A stretch of DNA of 64,000 bases from Ardenticatenaceae bacterium. GTDB taxonomy: Bacteria > Chloroflexota > Anaerolineae > Promineifilales > Promineifilaceae. A model generated the notes under the pieces. It worked only from the letters and a program-made list of their open reading frames with translations, did not search any database and was not told where the DNA came from. Within the stretch, counting starts at the first letter, position 1. The number at the start of each line of letters is the position of its first letter. The DNA is taken from the NCBI GenBank assembly GCA_020634435.1, contig JACKBS010000004.1, positions 868,001-932,000 of the forward strand, read 5' to 3'. This document shows, in pieces, positions 1-8,831 of this stretch. The position numbers and the translations under genes were made by a program.

Positions 1-30
1 CACGAGGTCCATAGTGGGTTAGTGGGTAAA

Positions 31-96
31 AGACCTGTCAGGTGCCTTGAGGTTACTAGCGATCGCGGTGCAACTTGATGGGCACCTGACAGGTCT
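31..96. repeat. Inverted repeat, 16-bp perfect arms
   Basis: The arms at 31-46 and 81-96 are exact reverse complements (16 bp, containing ACCTGTCAGGTGCC) around a 34-nt spacer. The element lies just downstream of the BMP lipoprotein stop (the gene reads leftward and ends at 111). It has no T-run typical of an intrinsic terminator on either side. It looks like a REP-type palindromic element that may also stabilise or end the operon mRNA. No gene is visible in 1-110. Confidence 0.7.
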
Positions 97-110
97 AGAA
101 AAACTAAAAC

Positions 111-2198
111 TTAATTACGCGGTTCAGCAACGATCTCGATCGAGCCGTCAATGATGCCTTGCTCGGCAGCCTTACCAGCTTCCACTGCTTCCGCAGGCAG
201 ACTGTCAGCGTAGATCATCGTTTGGCCGCCGTTTTCCAGCGTCAGCTGCAAAACGCGCCCGCCGTACTCACCAGCCTGGTTGGCCGTGATCATGTCTAGC
301 AGGGTCGGCACCCAGTCGTACAGCACGGTCACCACGACAACATCCGGGCCAGCCGGGCTTTGATCCGCCTGGATGCCAAGCCACGGCACGCCTTGCTCGC
401 TGGCAACACCGATAGCGCCCACAACCTGCTGCGAGGAACCCGTCAGCACGTCAGCGCCCGCCGCGATTTGCGTGTTAGCGGCTTCGGCGGCCAGAGCGGT
501 ATCACCAAAAGAACCGGTGAAGGAAACGTTTACCTGGATGTCCGGGTTTGTGGCCTTTACACCAGCCAGGAAGCCATCGACATGCAGTTTGGCGTCGCCA
601 GCGTCTACCGGGCCAACCAAGCCAATGATGCCAGATTCGGTCAGGTAGGTGGCAACCACACCACTAACATAGCCGCCCTGCTCAGCGCGGGGTTCGTAAG
701 CAAAGACGTTGGTCACACCTTCGTCAGCGCCAGTGTTGGTGGTGGTGCCCCAGGCAAAACTGGTTTCCGGGAAGTCCGGCGCAATTTCAAACAGGGAGGT
801 GCCATACTGCGCACCGTGGGCAATCACAAGGTCGTACCCGTCAGCAGCGTAATCGCGAATGGCGGCAGCAGCATCCGTCACGTTGAACATGTTTTCGGTG
901 TAAGCAACTTCAAAGTTATCTTCACCATAATGCGCTTGCAAAATCATCAATGAATCGTAGATGGATTGGCTCCAGGCCAGGTCAGTGGTGGTGCTGGGCA
1001 TAACCAACGCCACGCGAACGGGCTCCAGGTCCGGGTATTCCATGGCCATGGACTCATCTTCGATTTCGGTTGAAGTAGGCGCTGCTTCGCCAGCGATGAC
1101 GGCATTCACGTCAATGTTGCCAGCCATGATTTCGTCGGCAGCGGCCTGGGCGGCAGCTACAGCGTCACTATCCAGACTGTCGGCGTAATCCATTACCAGA
1201 CCACCATTGGCCAGGGTCAGGGCGTAGGCGGAACCACCATATTCACCAGCCTGGTGCTTGTTGATGATGTCGCTCAGAACGCCATCCCAGTTGTACAGCT
1301 GCGAAGCGACAACCACATCGGGGTCAATTGGACTCTGGTCAGATTGGGTACCCAACCACGGTACGCCTTGCTCTGCGGCCACACCAATCGCGCCCACCAC
1401 TTGTTGGGCGGAACCGGTCAGCACGTCGGCGCCAGCGGCGATTTGCGTGTTGGCGGCTTCAGCGGCCAGCGCGGTATCGCCAAAGGAACCAGTATAAGAA
1501 ACGTTGACCTGGGCATCGGGATTGGCCGCCATAGCGCCAGCCACAAACCCGTCGATGTACAGTTTGGCATCGCCAGCTTCTACGGGGCCAACCACGCCAA
1601 TCACACCAGAGGTGGAGATGTTGGCAGCCAAGACACCATTGACGTAGCCACCTTCTTCCGCACGGGCTTCATAGGCAAATACGTTGGTCAATCCTTGATC
1701 GGTACCCGTGTCGGTAGCGGTACCCCAGGCAAAGCTGGTTTCCGGGAAGTCCGGGGCAATTTCGAACATAGAGGTGCCGTATTGCGTGCCGTGGGCAATA
1801 ACGATGTCAAAGCCATCGGCCGCATAGTCGCGCAGGGCCGCTGCCGCGTCGGTGACGTTAAACATGTTCTCGGTGTAGGCCAATTCCATGACGTCCGGGC
1901 CACCAGCTGCTTCTTGCAGGCGCAGCAGGGAGTCGTAGATGGCCTGGCTCCAGGCGAGGTCGGTAATGGTGCTGGGCATGACCACGGCAATGCGGATCTG
2001 CTCAATATCGGAAACATTGGCCTCGGCAGAGACGTCTTCAACGGTCTCTTCTTCGGGCATTGCTTCTTCTTCAGCAGTGGTGTCGGCGGGGGAGGCTTCT
2101 TCCGTGTCGGTTTCGGCCGTTTCTTCCGATCCGCCACAGCTAACCAGCATCAGGCTTAGAATCAACATCAAACTCAGTAAAAACCATCTTTTTTTCAT
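111..2198 (-). CDS. BMP-family substrate-binding lipoprotein, tandem double domain
   Basis: A 695-residue extracytoplasmic solute-binding protein for a BMP/NupN-type ABC importer (known families take up nucleosides, purines or related compounds). A lipoprotein signal peptide with lipobox LVSC puts the lipidated Cys at residue 21. An acidic, low-complexity linker runs to about residue 65. Two consecutive BMP (PF02608-like) domains follow, at about 68-370 and 394-690. They are very similar to each other: both contain TENMFNVTDAAAA, APDFPETSFAWGT and SFGDTALAAEAANTQIAAG. Single-domain BMP proteins are about 350 residues, so this is an intragenic duplication. The start has AAGGAG seven bases upstream. 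It is the last gene of a minus-strand run with two matching permeases immediately upstream. The ligand cannot be read from sequence. Confidence 0.9.
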   Translation of the reverse strand: MKKRWFLLSLMLILSLMLVSCGGSEETAETDTEEASPADTTAEEEAMPEEETVEDVSAEANVSDIEQIRIAVVMPSTITDLAWSQAIYDSLLRLQEAAGGPDVMELAYTENMFNVTDAAAALRDYAADGFDIVIAHGTQYGTSMFEIAPDFPETSFAWGTATDTGTDQGLTNVFAYEARAEEGGYVNGVLAANISTSGVIGVVGPVEAGDAKLYIDGFVAGAMAANPDAQVNVSYTGSFGDTALAAEAANTQIAAGADVLTGSAQQVVGAIGVAAEQGVPWLGTQSDQSPIDPDVVVASQLYNWDGVLSDIINKHQAGEYGGSAYALTLANGGLVMDYADSLDSDAVAAAQAAADEIMAGNIDVNAVIAGEAAPTSTEIEDESMAMEYPDLEPVRVALVMPSTTTDLAWSQSIYDSLMILQAHYGEDNFEVAYTENMFNVTDAAAAIRDYAADGYDLVIAHGAQYGTSLFEIAPDFPETSFAWGTTTNTGADEGVTNVFAYEPRAEQGGYVSGVVATYLTESGIIGLVGPVDAGDAKLHVDGFLAGVKATNPDIQVNVSFTGSFGDTALAAEAANTQIAAGADVLTGSSQQVVGAIGVASEQGVPWLGIQADQSPAGPDVVVVTVLYDWVPTLLDMITANQAGEYGGRVLQLTLENGGQTMIYADSLPAEAVEAGKAAEQGIIDGSIEIVAEPRN

Positions 2199-2228
2199 TG
2201 TCTTCTCCTTAACAATAATTTTAAAGAA

Positions 2229-2308
2229 CCCTCACCCCAGCCCTCTCCCTGGTAGGGAGAGGGAGCCAGTTCCTTCCCCCTTTCAGGGGGAGGGTTAGGG
2301 TGGGGGTA
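2229..2308. repeat. GC-rich double-hairpin intergenic element
   Basis: The gap between permease and BMP genes holds two adjacent hairpins: CCCTCTCCC/GGGAGAGGG (2241-2249/2255-2263) and CCCCC/GGGGG (2276-2290). They are flanked by CCCTCACCCC-type and GGGTTAGGGTGGGGG-type ends that can also pair. This resembles the widespread CCCTCACCCC...GGGAGAGGG REP-like elements. Its place inside the operon could lower or stabilise expression across the junction. Only one copy is seen in this window. Confidence 0.6.
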
Positions 2309-2317
2309 GAATTTCGA

Positions 2318-3265
2318 CTAATTTTCACCTCTGGTGAACGGTTTGGTAAGCATGGCGGGCTGCAATGAGCGGCGGAAAGGCAGAGCCAGGGCGATGATAG
2401 TGAGCAGATAGGGCAGCATGACGGCCACATCGGAGGGGATGTTGAGATCAAGCACCTGCACCCACAGCTGGAGGGCGTTCACCGTACTGAACAGCAGCGC
2501 ACCCGCTAGCACGCCAACGGGCTTCCAGCTGCCAAAGTAAACCAGGGCAACGGCGATAAAGCCCATGCCGTTGGTCAAGTTTTCCTGGAAGATGCCGAGT
2601 AGGGAGATGGAGAGTGAGGCACCGGCAATACCTGCCAGAACGCCACCGAGGGTTACGGCCGTATACCTTACCTGGATCACATTGACGCCTAACGAATCGG
2701 CCGCTTCCGGGTTTTGCCCAACAGAACGTACTTTTAGGCCCCAGGTGGTTTTGTTCAGCACCCACCATGCCAGGGGCACCAGGGCAAACGCTCCGTAAGT
2801 CATCAAGCTGTGATGGAAGAAAATATCGCCAATGACGGGAATGTCCGCCAGGCAAAAGCTGCCCATGCAAAACTGGAGCTCAGAAAAGCCCTGGATACCT
2901 TCCACAGTGCCTAGCATCGTCTTGAACAGCAGGCTGGACGCGCCCAGGCCAAACATATACAGGCCAATGCCGCTGATACCTTGCTCCGCCTGATACGTGA
3001 TGCTCACGACGCACAAAATCAGTCCCATCAGGCCACCAACCAGGGCTGCGGCGAGCACGCCCAAAACCAGGTTACCGGTTTTGAAGACGGTATAAAAACC
3101 AAAGAAGGCACCCATCAGCATGATGCCGTCTACGCCGAGGTTGAGAACGCCGGAGCGCTGTGAGAACATCTCGCCGATGGCGGCATAGAGGTACGGCGTT
3201 GCCAGACGAATCCCCGAGTGCAAAATGCCAACAATGATGGTGAGAGTGGTCAGATCACTGTTCAT
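2318..3265 (-). CDS. ABC transporter permease (NupQ/YufQ type)
   Basis: A 315-residue integral membrane protein with about eight hydrophobic segments, belonging to the BPD_transp_2 permease family that pairs with BMP binding proteins. The segment GEMFSQRSGVLNLGVDGIMLMG near residues 31-52 is the conserved signature of this family. Its ATG overlaps the TGA of the upstream permease (ATGA), so the two are translationally coupled. It forms the transmembrane channel with the next gene. The ATPase partner is not encoded between these genes and may lie beyond the left edge of the window. Confidence 0.88.
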   Translation of the reverse strand: MNSDLTTLTIIVGILHSGIRLATPYLYAAIGEMFSQRSGVLNLGVDGIMLMGAFFGFYTVFKTGNLVLGVLAAALVGGLMGLILCVVSITYQAEQGISGIGLYMFGLGASSLLFKTMLGTVEGIQGFSELQFCMGSFCLADIPVIGDIFFHHSLMTYGAFALVPLAWWVLNKTTWGLKVRSVGQNPEAADSLGVNVIQVRYTAVTLGGVLAGIAGASLSISLLGIFQENLTNGMGFIAVALVYFGSWKPVGVLAGALLFSTVNALQLWVQVLDLNIPSDVAVMLPYLLTIIALALPFRRSLQPAMLTKPFTRGEN

Positions 3266-4494
3266 GCCTGCACCTCCACGGTTAGCTGGGGTTCTTCATC
3301 TCGTTCGGGCGTATTGGGGTTATCGGTAGAGACGCGGCGATTGGCGCGCTTGCGAATGAAGTAGTCGGTGCTCACCACAAAGAGCACGACCAAGCCCAGA
3401 ATGGCGGTGATGAGCACCTGCGGAATTTGCATAGCCCGCTGCATTTTGTCGCCACCGACCAGCAATCCCCCAAACAAGATGGATGAGGGGATGATGCCCA
3501 ACGGATGCAGCTTGCCAAACAGGGCGGCGACGATGCCAGAAAAGCCATACCCCGCAGAAACGGCCGTTGGCTCAAACATCCGGTGGTGCAGTCCCAAAAT
3601 TTCTACGGCCCCGGCCAACCCGGCAAACATGCCGCTGAGGGTCATAGAAAGCACCATGGTGCGCTCCACCATCATACCTGCGTAGCGCGACGCATGCGGG
3701 TTTAAGCCCACGGAGCGAATCCGGTAGCCAATTGTTGTGCGCCATAAGAGGATGTAGACAAGGATTGCGGCCAGAATTGCCAACAGCAGCCCGGTGTGCA
3801 GCCGAGAGGGTTCTACGAGGACACCGTATAATTCGGCCGTAAATCCCTTCAATCCCAGTTCTTCGGCTGATTTGGTTAAGCCAATGGATTGGGCTAGATC
3901 GGTAAAGCGGGGTAAGTCGTACAGTTTGGCCAAACGTGCTGAATGGGGGATGTTGGTACCTGCTTCCAGTTCGGCCGGATCAATCATCGGGCCACGCAGC
4001 AGGTAAAAGCCAATCTGGATAGCAATCTGGTTCATCATGATGGTGCTGAGGATTTCATTTACCCCCAGCTTGGCTTTGAGGTAACCAGGAATAGCCCCCC
4101 AAACGCCGCCCATGAATGCCCCGGCGAGCATCCCAATGACAATGCCCCAAAACGCGGGAACGTTTTCCCCCATTTGGACAACAACAAAAGTAGTCAGCAA
4201 AGACCCAACAATAATTTGGCCTTCTGCCCCGATGTTGATGACGCCGCCACGAAAAGCAATGGCAATCCCCAGCCCCACCAGCATCAGCGGTATCGCCTTA
4301 ACCAGCGTGTCTGAGAGGCCGTTTTTGTTGCCAAACGCACCAACAAACAATGCCTGATACGCCTCAAGCGGATTAACGCCTTGCAACAGCAACAGCACAG
4401 CCCCGATGAGAAACGCCGCCAAAACGGCCGCAAACGGCAATAGCGCATCGAACAGGCGCTGGAAAAAGACGCTGTCAAACCTGTTTTTTTGCAC
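3262..4494 (-). CDS. ABC transporter permease (NupP/YufP type)
   Basis: A 410-residue multi-pass permease, the larger of the two channel subunits of the BMP-type importer. It carries the family segment AFRGGVINIGAEGQIIVG around residues 81-98 and a long extracytoplasmic insertion after about residue 165. The start is a GTG at 4492-4494 with GGAGG seven bases upstream. The C-terminus is charged and cytoplasmic. The stop overlaps the start of the NupQ-type gene. Expression is probably with the upstream catabolic genes, but the 227-bp gap before it contains two hairpins, so separate control is possible. Confidence 0.88.
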   Translation of the reverse strand: MQKNRFDSVFFQRLFDALLPFAAVLAAFLIGAVLLLLQGVNPLEAYQALFVGAFGNKNGLSDTLVKAIPLMLVGLGIAIAFRGGVINIGAEGQIIVGSLLTTFVVVQMGENVPAFWGIVIGMLAGAFMGGVWGAIPGYLKAKLGVNEILSTIMMNQIAIQIGFYLLRGPMIDPAELEAGTNIPHSARLAKLYDLPRFTDLAQSIGLTKSAEELGLKGFTAELYGVLVEPSRLHTGLLLAILAAILVYILLWRTTIGYRIRSVGLNPHASRYAGMMVERTMVLSMTLSGMFAGLAGAVEILGLHHRMFEPTAVSAGYGFSGIVAALFGKLHPLGIIPSSILFGGLLVGGDKMQRAMQIPQVLITAILGLVVLFVVSTDYFIRKRANRRVSTDNPNTPERDEEPQLTVEVQA

Positions 4495-4513
4495 GCTTTC
4501 TCCTCCTCAGTTG

Positions 4514-4565
4514 CGTAAGCTGCACCCAATTTGATATTTATCTGCGGAATTTGGTGCGGCTTACG
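4514..4565. repeat. Inverted repeat, 18-bp arms (2 mismatches)
   Basis: Arms at 4514-4531 and 4548-4565 pair with two mismatches around a 16-nt spacer (CGTAAGCTGCACC / GGTGCGGCTTACG cores). The repeat lies immediately upstream of the permease ribosome-binding site, in the 4495-4721 gap of the minus-strand operon. It could be an operator or an mRNA hairpin. No T-run follows. Confidence 0.5.
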
Positions 4566-4678
4566 AGCAAGCTCTCCCCAGCTTGGCTCTATGATATTGT
4601 GATGGTGCGATTATGAAACTTGGTGAGGCTGACAAAATTTTGTGCCCTCACCCTAGACAAGTTTGATAATTTGCGAAT

Positions 4679-4710
4679 AGGTGCATCGCACGCCAAAGTG
4701 CGACGCACCT
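4679..4710. terminator. Hairpin after PLP-enzyme gene
   Basis: Arms AGGTGCATCGCAC (4679-4691) and GTGCGACGCACCT (4698-4710) pair with one mismatch around a 6-nt loop. The hairpin lies 11 bases past the stop of the PLP gene, which reads leftward. There is no clear U-tract, so it may be a processing or pausing hairpin that splits transporter from enzyme expression rather than a full terminator. Confidence 0.45.
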
Positions 4711-4721
4711 GCTTGTTAAGA

Positions 4722-6197
4722 TTAAGATAGTGCCTGGAGCAGTCCGGTTCTTTCGTTGAATTCATCGATCAACTTGTCGATTTCATCTCCTTTGCCGGGG
4801 ATGCTTTCCCAGTAATCGTCGTCGTACCACTGTGCCTGGATTTCGTCGAAGGTTTTGCCTTGCTGCTCAACCCAGGTGTAATACTTGAGATTGTGAATGC
4901 GTTTACGGCCGTAATACGTTAGCTCTTCCACATAATCAATCGACTGGCCTAACAAATGCCGCTGGAAGGCCCCAGCCGCTTCCATAGCCGTAAACGAGCC
5001 TTCGCTTTCGTTTAATTCTACCAGACGGCTGTTGTACATTTCCATGGAATCGGTGGCTACGGTCATTACCACATCCTGGCCAGTGAGCTCGTAGTACTTG
5101 GCAAACTTGATGGCCGACAGCATGTTGGCGATGCCCGAAATGCCCAGCAGCGGCAGCTGTTCAACCAGTTCCGCTGAAACACCCCGCTCAACCAGATACT
5201 CTTGTCCAGCGGGTTCGTTAAACAGCCGCGTTAAAGACATGCTCGATTCGTCATCAATCGCAATCACCATGTCGGTGTTTTTCACGTTGTGAATCCAGGG
5301 CACATGCTTGTCGCCAATCCCTTCGATTCGGTGAGCGCCGAAGCCGTTGTTTAGCAGGGTGGGGCATTGCAGCGCCTCGCTGGCCCCAATTTTGCTCTGC
5401 GGGTACAGCTTCTTTAGATAATCGCCAGCCGCAATGGTTCCCGCCGAACCCGTCGTCACCACAAAACCACGATACTGATCTTTGGGCCCCATGATTTGCT
5501 TGAGCACTTCTTCCACGGCCGGGCCGGTCACTTCGTGGTGCCACAAGTAATTTCCCATCTGGTCAAACTGGTTGAAGATAACTAAATCTTCGCCAGAGTT
5601 GCGCAGTTCCCAGCACTTGTCGAAGATTTCTTTGACATTGCTTTCGGAACCCGGTGTCTTGATCGTTTCGCCAGCCACTTTGGCCAGCCAGTCGAATCGT
5701 TCCTGGCTCATGCCTTCTGGCAAAATGGCGACGGATTCGCAGGCTAGCAGATTGGAATCATAGGCACCACCACGGCAGTAGTTGCCCGTGGAAGGCCAGA
5801 CGGCTTTTTGGGTAGTGGGGTCAAACTGACCGGTTACCAGCGTAGGCACCAGACAACCAAACGCCGCGCCAACTTTGTGCGCGCCGGTGGGGAACCATTT
5901 GCCCACAATCAGCACAATCCGGGCGTCCACGCCAGTTAGCTGAGATGGCAGTTCCAGGTAGTTAACGCCGCCAAAATCACCACCGTAGGCTTGCGGTTCG
6001 TTGTGCCAGGTGATGCGAAACAGGTTCAGGGGATTGAGGTCCCAAAGGCCGACGTTGTGCAGACGATTCCGAACTGGATCGGGAATGAGTCGAGGATTCC
6101 GCATTTGGCGGAAAGTGGGAATGATAATATTGCGTTCTTTCGCGCGCTCAATCGTGCGGGCGAGCGCTTCTTCATGGTGGGTTTGTAAATCAATCAT
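4722..6197 (-). CDS. PLP-dependent lyase-like enzyme (TrpB/cysteine-synthase fold)
   Basis: A 491-residue fold-type II pyridoxal-phosphate enzyme. The segment PTGAHKVGAA places the probable Schiff-base lysine at K108 (compare TGAHK in TrpB). TTGSAGTIAAGDYLKK around residue 250 looks like the glycine-rich phosphate-binding loop. It is longer than YgeX (about 400 residues) and does not resemble it in sequence. Even so, it occupies the slot next to ygeW- and ygeY-like genes where a 2,3-diaminopropionate ammonia-lyase often sits. I infer a beta-elimination or ammonia-lyase-type step on an amino acid made from a ureide. The substrate is unknown. No Shine-Dalgarno is evident before the ATG. Confidence 0.7.
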   Translation of the reverse strand: MIDLQTHHEEALARTIERAKERNIIIPTFRQMRNPRLIPDPVRNRLHNVGLWDLNPLNLFRITWHNEPQAYGGDFGGVNYLELPSQLTGVDARIVLIVGKWFPTGAHKVGAAFGCLVPTLVTGQFDPTTQKAVWPSTGNYCRGGAYDSNLLACESVAILPEGMSQERFDWLAKVAGETIKTPGSESNVKEIFDKCWELRNSGEDLVIFNQFDQMGNYLWHHEVTGPAVEEVLKQIMGPKDQYRGFVVTTGSAGTIAAGDYLKKLYPQSKIGASEALQCPTLLNNGFGAHRIEGIGDKHVPWIHNVKNTDMVIAIDDESSMSLTRLFNEPAGQEYLVERGVSAELVEQLPLLGISGIANMLSAIKFAKYYELTGQDVVMTVATDSMEMYNSRLVELNESEGSFTAMEAAGAFQRHLLGQSIDYVEELTYYGRKRIHNLKYYTWVEQQGKTFDEIQAQWYDDDYWESIPGKGDEIDKLIDEFNERTGLLQALS

Positions 6198-6210
6198 AAG
6201 GTGTAATTGG

Positions 6211-6283
6211 GTAATTAAGTGATTGTGTAATTGAGTAATCAGCTGGTGTACCTAATTACTCAATTGCCTAATTACTTAATTAC
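6211..6283. repeat. AT-rich inverted repeat, 32-bp arms
   Basis: Arms 6211-6242 and 6252-6283 are complementary at 27 of 32 positions around a 9-nt spacer; the unit is built from repeats of TAATTAAGT/AATTGAGTAAT. The repeat fills the gap between the ygeW-like and PLP genes. It resembles a small palindromic (MITE/REP-like) insertion rather than an intrinsic terminator. Confidence 0.6.
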
Positions 6284-6287
6284 ATAT

Positions 6288-7265
6288 TTAGGACATCGTC
6301 AGCGCCATAACGGCTTTTTGCACGTGCAGGCGATTTTCGGCTTCGTCATAGACCACGCTGTTGGGGCCGTCGATGACGCCGTCGGTTACTTCGATGTTGC
6401 GGTCAGCGGGCAGGCAGTGCATGTAGATGGCATCATCTTTGGCCATGGCCATGCGCCGTTCGTCGGTGATCCAGTCGGTGTACTGCTTGCCGATATGGGC
6501 GGATTCTTCATGATCCGTGGTGGTGAGCATCGCGCCCCAGCTTTTGGCGTAGATCACGTCGGCATCTTTGAAGCCGGCATTGAAGTCATCGAGAATTTCA
6601 AAGGAGCCTTTGTGGCGGCGGGCATTTTCTCTGGCCTGTTCCACGATGTCGGGCATCAGTTTGAATTCCGGGGGATGGGTGAGGCGCACGTTCATGCCAA
6701 AGCGGGTCATGAGCAGGATGAGGCTTTGTGGTACGCTGATGGGCTTTTGGTAGCTACTGGCATAGGCGTAGCTCACGTTAATTGTCAGACCGCGCGGATC
6801 GCCTTTTTTCTCGATGATGGTGAGCATGTCGGCCAGAATTTGGAAGGGATGGTAGACATCGCACTGCATGTTCAGGACTGGCACGCGAGACGCAGCAGCA
6901 ACCTGGCGGATGTACTCATTGCCAAAATCCCAGTCACATTGGCGAATGGCGATACCGTCAAAGTAACGGCCGTAAATCTCACCAATTTCTTTTGCTGTAT
7001 CACCGTGGCTAATTTGGGTGGTTGTGCTGTCGATAAATGCGCCGTGGCCGCCAAGCTGGGCAATACCTGCCTCAAAGCTGGAGCGGGTACGGGTGCTAGA
7101 GAAGAAAAAGAGCATCGCCAAAACCTTGTCCCGCAGATAGGCGTGCGGTTGATTTAAGGCGCGTTTCCGCTTCAGCTCTAAAGCTACATCCAGGACGGTA
7201 TCGATCTCTTCTTTCGTCCATTCCTGGGTGGTAATCATGTCCTTGCCGCGTAAATTTGTTTGCAT
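6288..7265 (-). CDS. ygeW: YgeW-type (knotted) carbamoyltransferase
   Basis: A 325-residue aspartate/ornithine-carbamoyltransferase superfamily enzyme. The carbamoyl-phosphate motif STRTR is at 57-61 and HCLPADR at 283-289. The long, knotted-type C-terminal half matches YgeW, whose relatives act in anaerobic purine/ureide breakdown. I chose the ATG at 7265, not the frame-open ATG at 7295, because GGAGG lies eight bases before it. Neighbours are a YgeY-type hydrolase upstream and a PLP enzyme downstream. In the known pathway the transcarbamoylase would work in the direction that releases carbamoyl phosphate for ATP formation. This is family knowledge; the substrate here is inferred. Confidence 0.87.
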   Translation of the reverse strand: MQTNLRGKDMITTQEWTKEEIDTVLDVALELKRKRALNQPHAYLRDKVLAMLFFFSSTRTRSSFEAGIAQLGGHGAFIDSTTTQISHGDTAKEIGEIYGRYFDGIAIRQCDWDFGNEYIRQVAAASRVPVLNMQCDVYHPFQILADMLTIIEKKGDPRGLTINVSYAYASSYQKPISVPQSLILLMTRFGMNVRLTHPPEFKLMPDIVEQARENARRHKGSFEILDDFNAGFKDADVIYAKSWGAMLTTTDHEESAHIGKQYTDWITDERRMAMAKDDAIYMHCLPADRNIEVTDGVIDGPNSVVYDEAENRLHVQKAVMALTMS

Positions 7266-7301
7266 GTAATAGTCCTCCAAAAATGTTGGCCACAAAGTCT
7301 T

Positions 7302-7322
7302 GCGAGCTGAAACTTTGCTCGC
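7302..7322. repeat. Hairpin in ygeY-ygeW gap
   Basis: GCGAGC (7302-7307) pairs with GCTCGC (7317-7322). Flanking GGCCACA-like and TGTGGC-like ends (about 7289 and 7340) allow an outer imperfect stem. This is the CCACAGAG/CTCTGTGG type of intergenic element also seen at 16367-16426. There is no U-tract. Confidence 0.4.
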
Positions 7323-7352
7323 TTTGCACTTGGTGGTCTCTGTGGCTAATCC

Positions 7353-8564
7353 TTAAAGTTTGTTTTTGAGCATCGCTGGCAGCAGCGCATAAAATTTGGT
7401 GGCTTCGACCACATCTTTCAGCGGCACATGCTCATTGACCGCGTGGGCATAAATTTCGTTGCCAGGGCCAAAACCGATGCTAGGAATGCCCAATTTACCG
7501 GTCCAGTAATTGCCGTTGGTGGAGAAGTCCCACTTGCCTTGGCCAAACGGATCGTCGCTGTTCCACAGCGCCTTCATTGTTTCTACGCCAGCTTGCACAA
7601 AAGGATGATCTTCTTCAAGCGCCCAGGCGGGGAAATATTGCTCGTATTCGTAAACGGCGCCCGTGTGGCTGGGTTCGGTGTAGACCAGCTTACGGATTTC
7701 AAAATCTTTCTTGTGCTGCTCGGGGATGAGCGCTTCAAGTGCTTTGCGCCAGTACTCTTTGGTTTCGCCAAAGGTCACGCGGCGGTCAATGAAGATGGTG
7801 CATTCATCGGGTACAGCGTTGGTACTGGGGCTGACGCTGGAAATACGGGTGACGGTGACGCGCCCTAGACCCAGAAACTCGTGTGGCACGAAATCTTTTT
7901 CCATTTCGGAGATGGACTGGATGACCGGTAGCATTTTGTAGACGGCATTATCGCCCATGTAGTTGCTGGCGGCGTGGGCGCTTTTGCCTTTGGCGGTGAT
8001 CTCCATCTCGATGCGGCCTTTGTGGCCCCGGTAAACCTTCATGTTGGTTGGCTCGCCAATGACGACAAAATCTGGATGGACCCCTTCCCAATCGTGGAAA
8101 GCGGCACAGCCGACGCCATCACACCACTCTTCGATGTTGCCCAGAACGTAGCAGGTAAACCCTTCCAGAAGGCCGAGGTCGCGGGCCATAACCAGGCCAT
8201 AGACCATGCCTGGCGTGCTATTTTTCTCATCCAGCGCGCCACGGGCATAAAGCATCCCGTCTTCTACTTTGCCTTCAAACGGGTCCCATTCCCATTGGGA
8301 AGGATCGCCGATGCCCACGGTGTCAATGTGGGTGTCGTAAAGTAAAATTTTTGGACCGTTGCCAATTTTGCCGACGATAGAACCGTATTTGTCTACGTAG
8401 ACCTCATCGTAGTTAAGTTTGCGCATTTCTTCGCCGATGCGCTTGCCAACTTCCTCGATATCGCTGTCCATGCTGGGGATGGCGACAATTTCGCGGAAGA
8501 AACGCAAAATAGACTCTTCCGCGGCGGCGACGCGTTGGTTGAGTTGCTCAATGGTTTCATTCAT
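7353..8564 (-). CDS. ygeY: YgeY-type M20 metallohydrolase
   Basis: A 403-residue M20/M28-superfamily amidohydrolase or peptidase. Metal-ligand candidates are visible: H79 and D81 in YDTHIDTVG, D112 in GALDEKNSTPG, the E145/E146 pair, and E171 in GEPTNM, with a late HAVNEH histidine. The sequence matches the YgeY 'selenium metabolism-linked hydrolase' group, which co-occurs with YgeW and purine-catabolic genes. It is the first gene of the probable operon, divergent from a GntR regulator 267 bp away. The preceding AGAGGG supports this start. A ureido- or amide-hydrolysing step is likely; the exact substrate is unknown. Confidence 0.85.
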   Translation of the reverse strand: MNETIEQLNQRVAAAEESILRFFREIVAIPSMDSDIEEVGKRIGEEMRKLNYDEVYVDKYGSIVGKIGNGPKILLYDTHIDTVGIGDPSQWEWDPFEGKVEDGMLYARGALDEKNSTPGMVYGLVMARDLGLLEGFTCYVLGNIEEWCDGVGCAAFHDWEGVHPDFVVIGEPTNMKVYRGHKGRIEMEITAKGKSAHAASNYMGDNAVYKMLPVIQSISEMEKDFVPHEFLGLGRVTVTRISSVSPSTNAVPDECTIFIDRRVTFGETKEYWRKALEALIPEQHKKDFEIRKLVYTEPSHTGAVYEYEQYFPAWALEEDHPFVQAGVETMKALWNSDDPFGQGKWDFSTNGNYWTGKLGIPSIGFGPGNEIYAHAVNEHVPLKDVVEATKFYALLPAMLKNKL

Positions 8565-8783
8565 TTTTGTGCCCTCTTTGACTCTTAAATTTCGTTTGGG
8601 AGTGGGTCAGTAGCTTTGCGGCACTGACCAAAAATGTTCAGATGGTGTATTATTGTACTGGAAAATTAATTTGCTAGAATGGTCTGACAAATTTACCGCG
8701 TTTTACCACATTCCACCAGTGCTGACAAGCATTTATTGTAGAAATCTGGTAAACTAGTAGCGTAATCATATCCCGCAAAGGTC

Positions 8784-8827
8784 TGACAATTGTCATGTGT
8801 TTTTATGACGATTGTCACATGTTTTTG
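8784..8827. promoter_or_regulatory. Tandem 22-bp operator-like repeat between ygeY and gntR
   Basis: Two adjacent 22-bp direct repeats (8784-8805 and 8806-8827) each start with a dyad: TGACAATTGTCA (perfect, 8784-8795) and TGACGATTGTCA (8806-8817). Each is followed by Y(R)TGTTTTT. The dyad centres are 22 bp apart, two helical turns, which suits cooperative dimer binding. GGTCTGACAA also occurs at 8681-8690 and before the first dyad. The location five bases before the GntR start suggests autoregulation and control of the divergent operon. Confidence 0.65.
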
Positions 8828-8831
8828 AATC

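Noticed and set aside
360..2159. Long plus-strand frames opposite the BMP gene (up to 301 codons)
   Set aside because: They are antisense shadows of two well-conserved BMP domains and have no family resemblance or ribosome sites.
4495..4721. Missing ABC ATPase gene hidden in the gap before the permeases
   Set aside because: 227 bp is too short for an ATPase, and no Walker motif is encoded there; the ATPase may lie left of the window.
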